Shown in pieces: positions 1-5,887 of a stretch of 9,829 nt of DNA. Under the pieces are notes generated by a model that was given only the letters and a program-made list of their open reading frames with translations, was not told the DNA's origin and made no database searches. Where the stretch lies: contig CATLIJ010000080.1 in NCBI GenBank assembly GCA_949948825.1, positions 1-9,829 of the forward strand. Reading direction: 5' to 3'. This DNA is from an uncultured Clostridiaceae bacterium. Lineage in GTDB: Bacteria > Bacillota > Clostridia > Lachnospirales > Lachnospiraceae. The translations under genes were made by a program, and so were the position numbers. Position 1 is the first letter of the stretch; every line of letters begins with the position of its first letter.

Positions 1-72
1 AATCAGGAGAACCGGATTAAGTTGATGCTGTCCGTGGCCCGGGAGGCTATGGAGGCGGGGGCTTATAGTTGA
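1..72 (+). CDS. C-terminal tail of an unidentified protein (5' end outside window)
   Basis: Frame 1 is open from the first base and ends at a TGA at 70-72, giving 23 residues that finish in SVAREAMEAGAYS. The codons are ordinary for the window, and the stop is followed directly by repeat-rich non-coding sequence, as expected at the end of a gene. The tail looks like an amphipathic helix. It is too short to assign to a family, and a chance open frame of this length cannot be excluded. No function is proposed. Confidence 0.5.
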   Translation, partial: NQENRIKLMLSVAREAMEAGAYS

Positions 73-100
73 GGGGATGGAAGATGTGGGAGGGCAAATG

Positions 101-182
101 AGGTCCGCAGGAGGGCAATTAGGGGCGCAGGAAGGCAATAAGGTCCGCAGGAAAGCAATAAGGTCCGCAGGAAAGCAATAAG
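101..182. repeat. 20-bp tandem repeat array, four copies
   Basis: Four head-to-tail 20-bp units occupy 101-120, 121-140, 141-160 and 161-180. The consensus is aggtccgcaggaaagcaata. Copies 3 and 4 are identical, and copies 1 and 2 differ at a few positions. A degenerate fragment precedes copy 1 (about 91-100). The period is not a multiple of three and the array lies after the stop codon of the upstream gene, so it is not coding. There are no unique spacers between units, so it is not a CRISPR array. The last copy runs into the left arm of the long palindrome at 167-304. Confidence 0.9.
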
Positions 183-304
183 AGAACATTTTCAGACACG
201 TTCTCACTCCGTTTTCCACGTAGCGGTACTAAGGCTGCAAAATACGCAGCCTAAGGACCGACGTGGAAAGAGGGTCTTCTAATGTTCTCTTATTGCTTTC
301 CTGC
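167..304. repeat. 138-bp imperfect palindrome with perfect 24-bp outer arms
   Basis: Bases 167-190 are the exact reverse complement of 281-304. Moving inward there is a 4-bp helix (194-197 with 274-277), an asymmetric internal loop (198-211 against 271-273), a 10-bp helix (212-221 with 261-270, one G-T pair), a 2-base bulge, then a 15-position helix with two mismatches (224-238 with 246-260) around the 7-base loop aaaatac. The left outer arm contains most of the last 20-bp tandem unit. As RNA this would fold into one very stable rod. It has no thymine run at either end, so it is not a standard terminator. It could be a structured RNA, an end of a small non-autonomous element, or a dispersed intergenic repeat. 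No flanking target duplication is visible. Confidence 0.85.
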
Positions 305-305
305 T

Positions 306-468
306 GCATTCTTGGTATGAGTGAGTGAATGTTTTTTGTTTCGCATTTTTGGTATGAGTGAGTGGATGGTTTTTTGGGTTCGTATTTTGGGTATGGGTGG
401 GTGGATGGGTTTTTGGGTTCGTATTTTGGGTATGAGTGAGTGAATGATTTCTTTTATGTCTTGTTTTT
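306..468. repeat. Approximately 39-bp tandem repeat array, four copies
   Basis: Four units begin at 314, 351, 390 and 429, each opening with ggtatgagtgagtg or a close variant (ggtatgggtgggtg in the third). Each then continues through a thymine-rich stretch to a tcgtatttt- or tcgcatttt-like end. Units are 37 to 39 bp, and the second and third are the closest pair. The segment just before the first unit (306-313) matches the end of a unit, so the array abuts the palindrome. The array lies downstream of the minus-strand regulator gene, has no convincing reading frame, and shows no unique spacers. Confidence 0.85.
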
Positions 469-503
469 CTGTATGGTGGATCGAAATGGTTTGATGTATG
501 TTC

Positions 504-827
504 TCATAGTTCTTCTAAGGCCTGAATCAGGTTCAGGATGATGGTTTGTTTCTTTTTGTCGATTTTTCCCCAGTGTTCCAGTAGTGTTTTTTGGTCTTCG
601 TTCAGGTCCGGGTAGGTACCCTGGCCGGAGAAGAATTGGGCGATGGTGATTCCGAAGGCATCGCAGATTTTGCTGATGGTGATGATGGTCAGTACGGTTT
701 TCTTTTTGGACATGTAGGAAAATGCTGCCTGAGATATCCCTGTTAGTTGTGAAAGGCGGTATTTACTCATATTATGTATGGTGCAAAGTTCTTCTACGCG
801 TTGAATAATAAATTCTTCTAGGTTCAT
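504..827 (-). CDS. XRE-family helix-turn-helix transcriptional regulator
   Basis: This 107-residue protein carries a Cro/C1-type helix-turn-helix over about residues 11-66, with the typical pattern MSKYRLSQLTGISQAAFSYM followed by a third-helix region and SKICDAFGITIAQFF. The C-terminal part (residues 73-107) is a charged helical tail with no recognised sensor domain. This suggests a small dimeric DNA-binding protein in the cytoplasm. The start at 827 is supported by a purine-rich binding site (complement of acctctct at 833-840) about five bases upstream. The gene is divergent from the glucosyltransferase-like gene, and the shared intergenic region holds repeated TTAAGT elements, so autoregulation or control of the neighbour is a reasonable inference. 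The ligand or inducing signal is unknown. Family assignment is secure; the target is not. Confidence 0.88.
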   Translation of the reverse strand: MNLEEFIIQRVEELCTIHNMSKYRLSQLTGISQAAFSYMSKKKTVLTIITISKICDAFGITIAQFFSGQGTYPDLNEDQKTLLEHWGKIDKKKQTIILNLIQALEEL

Positions 828-844
828 TTTCTACCTCTCTTGCT

Positions 845-872
845 TTTATAGTACCTATAAGTTTAAATACAA
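845..872 (-). promoter_or_regulatory. Possible promoter of the XRE regulator gene
   Basis: On the minus strand a TTGTAT box (867-872) lies 16 bp from a TATAAA box (845-850). The spacing is acceptable and the boxes are close to consensus. Transcription would begin only a few bases before the ribosome binding site, giving a very short leader. The region is AT-rich, so chance matches are likely. Confidence 0.35.
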
Positions 873-908
873 ATCGGGTTCTTTATTAGTTTCATTTTGA
901 TTAAGCTA

Positions 909-937
909 TTTACTTAAGTAGATTTAAGTGTTATACT
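909..937 (+). promoter_or_regulatory. Sigma-70-type promoter of the glucosyltransferase-like gene
   Basis: A TTTACT -35 box (909-914) and a TATACT -10 box (932-937) are separated by exactly 17 bp. A TG dinucleotide one base before the -10 (929-930) makes it an extended -10. The predicted start of transcription is near 944, leaving a leader of about 65 bases before the AUG at 1011. The position between the divergent genes fits. Confidence 0.65.
912..929. promoter_or_regulatory. Candidate operator: TTAAGT elements inside the promoter
   Basis: The hexamer TTAAGT occurs at 914-919 and again at 924-929, ten bases apart, so both copies face the same side of the helix. The first copy is part of the 8-bp palindrome ACTTAAGT (912-919). 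A related TTAAGC lies at 901-906. The copies overlap the -35 and fill the spacer of the plus-strand promoter, where a bound repressor would block RNA polymerase. The divergent XRE protein is the natural candidate to bind here; that link is inference. Confidence 0.4.
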
Positions 938-1010
938 GAATTGGATTTATGTTGTCAGAATATGGAGAGTGTTTTTTGCGTAGAAGATGATAGGGGTAGG
1001 AGGAATGGGT

Positions 1011-2618
1011 ATGTCAAAGGCCTGGAACCAATTTCGATTGGAGGCGCATGCAGCCTGCGGGGAGTTTAGGGAATATTTTTGTTCTGTAAAGGTATTTCGC
1101 TGGTTTACTGCCTTGTGGATTTTTCTTATTTATGGAATCCGTCTGTTTCATGGGGATATTTTTGTGGACAGTGATATTATGATTTCTGATCCGGAGGTGA
1201 TGATGTTTTCCTGGTATGGCCATCAACGGTTCGGGCTGAATATAATGAAAAAGCTGTTTTTCTTTGGGCGTCTGATGCCTACAGTGTCCAATGGGCTTAT
1301 GATGTTTGCTTTGTGGCTTTTTGTGATTCTGATTGGGTTTTGTTTTGACTGGTGGGGGAGAGGCAGTCAGTCTTTCCGCAGGTCTCTTCGCATTGGAATG
1401 TTTCCTTTTACGGCAGTTTTTTTGTCCTCTCCCTGTCTGGCAGAGCAGGTGAATTTTGTGCTTCAGGCTTTTGAGGTTTGTTTGGCAATGGTTTTTTGCG
1501 GGATTTCTGTGTTTTGTGCTCAGATGGCGGTCCGAAAGGGAAGTTCTCCCTTTTGGTATGCTCCTGCCTTGTTTTTCATGGTATGGTCCATGGGAACTTA
1601 TCAGGCGTTTCCGGCCTTTTACATTGGATTGACGGTCATGGCTTATCTTGTGATTTACCTGACGGATTATGAGAATGCAGGGCTGAGGGAGGGGATTTTG
1701 GATGCAGGGCTGTTTTTGGTGGGATTTTTGGTGACTCAGGCTACAGCAATGTGGTTTGTGCGGCGCACAGGAGCCAGCCCTTCTTATGTAAATTCCATGC
1801 TTTACTGGAAAAGTCAGGGAATTTTAGCTGGCATGAACAGCATACGCATTGATATTGGGAGAATTTATTTTGGAAATTGGTCTGTGTTTTTCTCTCAGCT
1901 GTTTCTTGTCACAGCAGGGATCTCCTCTGGACTGATTTTGGGGACAGCAGTAAAAAGAAAGTCAGGGAGACTGTTTTGCTGTGTATTTGCCCTTTTGGTG
2001 TTGTTTGCTTCCCCGGTGCTGACAACGCTTCTCACTGGAATGGCGCAGCCAATGAGAGGGCATTTGACATACTCCCTGATTTATGCAGGACATATGTTTT
2101 GGATCAGCGCTTTGCTTTTTCAATGGATGGAAAAGCAGAAAAAAGGGAGTGTGTTGATTTTTGCTGGTGTAATGGTGTTCTTTGCAGGATTATCCTGGAA
2201 GCAGCTGGTTACGTCCTGCGGGCTTTTTGAGACTGCCCATGAAATCTATGTGACGGACAGTCTGTTGGCTAACCGGATATACAGCGCTGTCTGCCAGATT
2301 GCAGGTCAGGAGGATATGAATGGGCGCAAGGTGGCGTTTGTGGGAACAAAGAGGATTGCTCTGGCTGGAAATCCGGTGCTGGGGGATGTTATTGGACATT
2401 CGGTGTTTCAGTGGGACGAAGGCGGCCCGGTGGGGGTGTCTCATCGTGTCTGCAGCTTTTTTCTGACTCTTGGGCTTCCAATGATGCCTCCTTCTGCCGA
2501 GGAGTATCAGCTGGCAGTGGAGGCAAGCAGAGAACGGCCCTCCTGGCCGGATCAGGAATCGGTTTTTACCATGGAGGATGTGGTGGTTGTAAAATTATCT
2601 GATGAAGAAAGACCATAA
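1011..2618 (+). CDS. Polytopic membrane protein, glucosyltransferase (GtrII-like) family
   Basis: This is a 535-residue, highly hydrophobic protein with roughly nine to eleven membrane segments, for example about residues 27-43, 96-112, 147-170, 183-214, 231-250, 292-312, 320-344, 355-372 and 378-397. A soluble C-terminal domain (about 405-535) follows. The first extracytoplasmic loop holds FVDSD (51-55) and a following WYGHQRFG stretch. This resembles the acidic loop and GR-type motif of the Glucos_trans_II family, whose members add glucosyl groups to surface polysaccharides from lipid-linked donors. The start at 1011 is chosen because AGGAGG (998-1003) lies seven bases before it; upstream in-frame ATGs at 987 and 1005 are badly placed. 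The gene appears to be a single-gene unit with its own promoter and terminator. By eye it is richer in thymine than the relA block, which could mean separate acquisition. The exact acceptor is unknown, and another polytopic glycosyltransferase family remains possible. Confidence 0.65.
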   Translation: MSKAWNQFRLEAHAACGEFREYFCSVKVFRWFTALWIFLIYGIRLFHGDIFVDSDIMISDPEVMMFSWYGHQRFGLNIMKKLFFFGRLMPTVSNGLMMFALWLFVILIGFCFDWWGRGSQSFRRSLRIGMFPFTAVFLSSPCLAEQVNFVLQAFEVCLAMVFCGISVFCAQMAVRKGSSPFWYAPALFFMVWSMGTYQAFPAFYIGLTVMAYLVIYLTDYENAGLREGILDAGLFLVGFLVTQATAMWFVRRTGASPSYVNSMLYWKSQGILAGMNSIRIDIGRIYFGNWSVFFSQLFLVTAGISSGLILGTAVKRKSGRLFCCVFALLVLFASPVLTTLLTGMAQPMRGHLTYSLIYAGHMFWISALLFQWMEKQKKGSVLIFAGVMVFFAGLSWKQLVTSCGLFETAHEIYVTDSLLANRIYSAVCQIAGQEDMNGRKVAFVGTKRIALAGNPVLGDVIGHSVFQWDEGGPVGVSHRVCSFFLTLGLPMMPPSAEEYQLAVEASRERPSWPDQESVFTMEDVVVVKLSDEERP

Positions 2619-2654
2619 CAAGAAGCATCGGGCAAACGCCTGATGCTTCTTGTT
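2617..2654 (+). terminator. Terminator hairpin after the glucosyltransferase-like gene
   Basis: Bases 2618-2633 pair with 2638-2653 in a 16-bp stem (one G-T pair) around the loop aaac, with one further A-T pair outside. The stem starts at the last base of the stop codon. The trailing tract is tgtttgtg rather than a clean thymine run, so termination may be incomplete. It separates this gene from the relA promoter. Confidence 0.75.
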
Positions 2655-2733
2655 TGTGAAAGACGGACAGGAAGATGCCCCGTGAACTATTACGCGGCAA
2701 AACCAGGTTTCTGCGAAAAACTTAGAATCCCTC

Positions 2734-2762
2734 TTGCATTTTCCGACAAAAATAATTATAAT
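2734..2762 (+). promoter_or_regulatory. Sigma-70-type promoter of relA
   Basis: TTGCAT (2734-2739) and a perfect TATAAT (2757-2762) are 17 bp apart. Transcription should begin near 2769, which gives a leader of about 30 bases before the relA AUG at 2799. The open frame extends upstream across this promoter, so the promoter also argues against the longer upstream start at 2643. Confidence 0.75.
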
Positions 2763-2798
2763 GTAGAGAAAATATGCTCAGAGAAGGTGGCTTTTTCT

Positions 2799-5078
2799 AT
2801 GACGAATGAAACTACGGGTAAGAAAATGGACATCGAGCTGGAGAATCCGGCGGATTTTACCAGTCCGGAGGAATTATATCAAAAACTGATTCGGACCATT
2901 CGGAAGTATCACCCTTCGGATGATATTACCATGATTCAAAAAGCATACAAAATTGCCAGAGATGCCCATAAAGACCAGAAGCGCAAGTCAGGGGAGCCTT
3001 ATATCATTCATCCGCTATGTGTGGCAATTATTCTGGCAGATTTGGAGATGGATAAAGAGACTATTGCATCTGGACTTCTCCATGACGTGGTGGAGGACAC
3101 AGCCATGACCTTGGAGGATACCACGCGGGAGTTTGGGTCAGAGGTGGCTTTTTTAGTAGACGGGGTTACAAAGCTGACCCAGCTGTCCTGGGACAAGGAC
3201 AAGGTGGAGATTCAGGCGGAGAACCTTAGAAAGATGTTCCTTGCCATGGCAAAGGATATCCGGGTGATTATCATTAAGCTGGCAGACCGGCTTCACAACA
3301 TGCGGACCGGGGAGTTCTGGAAGCCTGAGAAGCAGAAGGAGAAGGCCAGAGAGACCTTGGAGATCTATGCGCCGATTGCAGACCGGCTGGGCATTTCCCG
3401 GATTAAGACCGAGCTGGATGATTTGTCCCTGAGGTTTTTAAAGCCAGAGGTGTATCAGGAGCTGGTGGAAAAGGTGAACCTGCGCAAAGGCGCCAGGGAA
3501 CAGTTTGTCCGGGATATTGTGGATGATGTGAGAAACCACATGATGGAGGCTGACATTCAGGCCAGTGTGGGCGGACGGGTGAAGCATTTGTTCAGCATTT
3601 ACAAAAAGATGGTGAACCAGGATAAGACTCTGGACCAGATTTATGACCTGTTTGCCGTGCGGATTCTTGTGGACACAGTGAAGGACTGTTATGCGGCCCT
3701 GGGGGTGATTCATGAGCTTTATAAGCCCATTCCCGGCCGGTTTAAGGATTATATTGCCATGCCAAAGCCCAATATGTACCAGTCTCTCCACACCACTCTT
3801 ATTGGCAGCACAGGGCAGCCCTTTGAGATTCAGATCCGGACCTTTGAGATGCATCGGACTGCAGAGTACGGCATAGCAGCCCACTGGAAGTATAAGGAGA
3901 GCGGCAGCGGCAAGATTGCGGCAGGAGATGAGGAAGCCAAGATGAGCTGGCTGCGGCGGATTCTGGAGTGGCAGCGGGACACAGATGACTCCAGGGAGTT
4001 TTTAAGTCTGGTCAAGGGAGACCTGGACCTTTTCTCTGACAATGTGTATTGCTTTACCCCGTCCGGGGATGTGAAGAACCTGCCCAGCGGTTCCACGCCC
4101 ATTGATTTTGCCTATGCCATTCACAGCGCTGTGGGCAACAAGATGGTGGGGGCAAGGGTCAACGGAAAGCTGGTGACGATTGATTATGTGATTCAGAACG
4201 GGGATCAGATTGAGATTATCACTTCACAGAACTCCAAGGGACCCAGCCGGGACTGGCTGGCTCTGGTGAAAAGCACTCAGGCAAGGAACAAGATCAATCA
4301 GTGGTTTAAGACCGAGCTGAAGGAGGATAATATCTTAAAGGGCAAGGAGATGATTGATCGGTACTGCAAGGCAAAGGGAATCAATTTTCCGGAATTGAAT
4401 AAGCCGGAGTTTCAGCAGAAGGTTATGGCCCGGTATGCGTTTAAGGACTGGGATTCTGTGCTGGCTTCCATTGGGCATGGAGGACTGAAGGAGGGCCAGG
4501 TCATCAACAAGATGCTGGAGGAGCGGAATAAAAAGCAGAAGAATGAAGTTACGGACCAGAATATTTTAGACGGCCTAAGTGACATCAGCTCCCGCGTGCC
4601 GATCTCCAAAAAGTCCAAAAGCGGAATTGTGGTCCGGGGAATCCATGACGTGGCGGTGCGGTTTTCCCGCTGCTGCAGTCCGGTTCCAGGAGATGAGATT
4701 GTGGGGTTTGTCACCAGAGGACGGGGGGTTTCCATCCATCGGACGGACTGTATTAACATCATCAATCTGCCGGAGGATGAGCGGGTGCGGCTGATTGACG
4801 CAGAGTGGCAGCAGTCCGGGGAGGACGGAAGCAGGGAGCGGTATTCCACAGAGATTCAGATTTTTGCCAACAACCGAATCGGTATATTTGTGGATATTTC
4901 CAAAGTGTTTACAGAGAGGCAGATTGACATTACCTCTATTAATGTGAGAACCAGCAAGCAGGGGAAGGCGACCATTATCATGACCTTTGACATTCATGGA
5001 AAAGAGGAGCTGAACCGTTTGACGGATAAGATTAGACAGATTGAGGGAGTGCTGGACATTGAGCGGACCGCCGGATAG
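2799..5078 (+). CDS. relA: Bifunctional (p)ppGpp synthetase/hydrolase, RelA/SpoT (Rel) family
   Basis: The 759-residue cytoplasmic protein makes and degrades the stringent-response alarmones, using ATP with GDP or GTP. Domains in order are as follows. The HD hydrolase (about 45-200) has IIHP (H71) and LLHDVVEDT (H95, D96, E99, D100), so hydrolase activity looks intact. The synthetase (about 255-365) has RFKD (314-317), the RxKD form typical of bifunctional enzymes, and HRTAEYGIAAHWKYK. A TGS domain follows (about 414-475). A conserved-cysteine region includes RFSRCCSPVPG (C625, C626) and HRTDC. An ACT domain ends the protein (about 683-757). Length is normal for a long Rel. The start at 2799 has a GAAGGTGG site eight bases upstream and lies just after the promoter at 2734-2762; an in-frame ATG at 2826 has a weaker site. 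It leads the MBL-hemZ-reverse transcriptase run, although a terminator-like hairpin follows it. Confidence 0.96.
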   Translation: MTNETTGKKMDIELENPADFTSPEELYQKLIRTIRKYHPSDDITMIQKAYKIARDAHKDQKRKSGEPYIIHPLCVAIILADLEMDKETIASGLLHDVVEDTAMTLEDTTREFGSEVAFLVDGVTKLTQLSWDKDKVEIQAENLRKMFLAMAKDIRVIIIKLADRLHNMRTGEFWKPEKQKEKARETLEIYAPIADRLGISRIKTELDDLSLRFLKPEVYQELVEKVNLRKGAREQFVRDIVDDVRNHMMEADIQASVGGRVKHLFSIYKKMVNQDKTLDQIYDLFAVRILVDTVKDCYAALGVIHELYKPIPGRFKDYIAMPKPNMYQSLHTTLIGSTGQPFEIQIRTFEMHRTAEYGIAAHWKYKESGSGKIAAGDEEAKMSWLRRILEWQRDTDDSREFLSLVKGDLDLFSDNVYCFTPSGDVKNLPSGSTPIDFAYAIHSAVGNKMVGARVNGKLVTIDYVIQNGDQIEIITSQNSKGPSRDWLALVKSTQARNKINQWFKTELKEDNILKGKEMIDRYCKAKGINFPELNKPEFQQKVMARYAFKDWDSVLASIGHGGLKEGQVINKMLEERNKKQKNEVTDQNILDGLSDISSRVPISKKSKSGIVVRGIHDVAVRFSRCCSPVPGDEIVGFVTRGRGVSIHRTDCINIINLPEDERVRLIDAEWQQSGEDGSRERYSTEIQIFANNRIGIFVDISKVFTERQIDITSINVRTSKQGKATIIMTFDIHGKEELNRLTDKIRQIEGVLDIERTAG

Positions 5079-5084
5079 GGGCGG

Positions 5085-5111
5085 AGAAGCGCTGCCAGCG
5101 CTTTTTCTTTT
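5085..5111 (+). terminator. Intrinsic terminator or attenuator between relA and the MBL gene
   Basis: The stem AAGCGCT (5087-5093) pairs with AGCGCTT (5097-5103) around the loop gcc, extendable by two weaker pairs, and a T-rich tract runs from 5102 to 5111. This is a good intrinsic terminator shape. Only about 27 bases remain before the next start codon, and no good promoter was found in them. Transcription of the downstream genes therefore probably depends on partial read-through, or on a promoter inside relA that was not recognised. Confidence 0.7.
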
Positions 5112-5138
5112 GGTATGAAACCAGAAGGGAGCAAAGAG

Positions 5139-5810
5139 ATGAGCAGTTTTCGTATGGAGACCTATGTGCTGGGAGATGTGAGCACCAATTGTTATTTGGT
5201 TTACAATCATGAGACCAGAGAGGCTGTGGTGGTGGACCCGGCAGACAACGGAGCGTATGTGCTGAATAAGTGCAGAGAGCTGGAGGTAAAGCCAGTTGCA
5301 ATCGTTTTGACCCACGGGCATTTTGACCATATTATGGCAGTGGAGGATATCTGCAGGGCTTTTTCCTGCCAGATTTATGCCGGAAAGGAGGAGGAGCTGC
5401 TTTTGAAGGAACCGTCCATGAATTTAAGCGGAATCATGGGAAGGGAAAAAGCAGTGGTTTGTCCGGATGTGCTGGCTGGGGATGGGGATGTGTTTTCCCT
5501 TATTGGCTTTGAATGGAAGGTGTTAAAGACTCCGGGGCATACGGCTGGATCTGTGTGTTATTACCTTTCAGCAGAGCAGGCCCTTTTCAGCGGAGACACC
5601 CTTTTTGCCGGTTCTTTAGGAAGAACGGATTTGCCTACAGGAGACGGAAAAGCCATTGTCAGCTCGATTCGGGAAAAGCTTCTTACCCTGCCGGAGGATA
5701 CAAAGGTCTTTCCGGGCCATGGGGAAGCTACCACCATTGGGCGGGAGAGAAGGTATAATCCGGTCCGCATGTACAGGGGAGGGAAAAGCGGACAAGAGGA
5801 TGAGCTGTGA
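5139..5810 (+). CDS. MBL-fold metallo-hydrolase, glyoxalase II-like
   Basis: This 223-residue cytoplasmic protein belongs to the metallo-beta-lactamase superfamily. It shows the complete dinuclear metal signature: THGHFDH (58-64: H59, H61, D63, H64), PGHT (H134), SGDTLFAG (D153) and PGHG (H194). These fit the YcbL/glyoxalase II-like group, which hydrolyses thioesters such as hydroxyacylglutathione in some members. The natural substrate in anaerobic Clostridia is not known. The start at 5139 is chosen because AAGGGAG (5125-5131) lies seven bases upstream; the in-frame ATG at 5115 overlaps the tail of the terminator and has no such site. It sits between relA and hemZ, a common clostridial arrangement. 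No link between its activity and either neighbour can be read from the sequence. Confidence 0.92.
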   Translation: MSSFRMETYVLGDVSTNCYLVYNHETREAVVVDPADNGAYVLNKCRELEVKPVAIVLTHGHFDHIMAVEDICRAFSCQIYAGKEEELLLKEPSMNLSGIMGREKAVVCPDVLAGDGDVFSLIGFEWKVLKTPGHTAGSVCYYLSAEQALFSGDTLFAGSLGRTDLPTGDGKAIVSSIREKLLTLPEDTKVFPGHGEATTIGRERRYNPVRMYRGGKSGQEDEL

Positions 5811-5848
5811 ATCAGAATGATGATTTTGGCGAGTAAGAGGAAAAGAGA

Positions 5849-5887
5849 ATGGAAAACGAGAATTATGATTGGAATTTTATTGAATGA
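5849..5887 (+). CDS. Possible 12-residue leader peptide overlapping the hemZ start
   Basis: An ATG at 5849 has a well-placed AAGAGG (5835-5840) eight bases upstream. It opens a 12-codon frame, MENENYDWNFIE, that ends in TGA at 5885-5887. It overlaps the hemZ start region in another frame and stops about 20 bases inside hemZ. It could serve translational coupling or re-initiation, or it could mark a one-base change that displaced the true hemZ start. No homologue is recognised, and it may not be a real gene. Confidence 0.25.
   Translation: MENENYDWNFIE

Noticed and set aside
167..304. Integron attC site or complete insertion sequence
   Set aside because: No attC core boxes, no transposase or integrase gene and no target-site duplication were seen. 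Only the palindrome itself can be supported.
101..468. CRISPR array
   Set aside because: The repeats are directly adjacent with no unique spacers, units vary in sequence, and no cas genes are present.
2643..2798. Longer relA start at 2643
   Set aside because: The extension overlaps the preceding terminator hairpin and the sigma-70 promoter at 2734-2762, and the ATG has no binding site. The start at 2799 does.
3438..3884. 148-residue open frame on the minus strand inside relA
   Set aside because: It mirrors the conserved synthetase region of relA and has no independent support.
4575..5330. 251-residue open frame on the minus strand
   Set aside because: It lies opposite relA and the start of the MBL gene, both with clear family motifs, and crosses the terminator between them. 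Its product has low-complexity composition and no recognisable domain.
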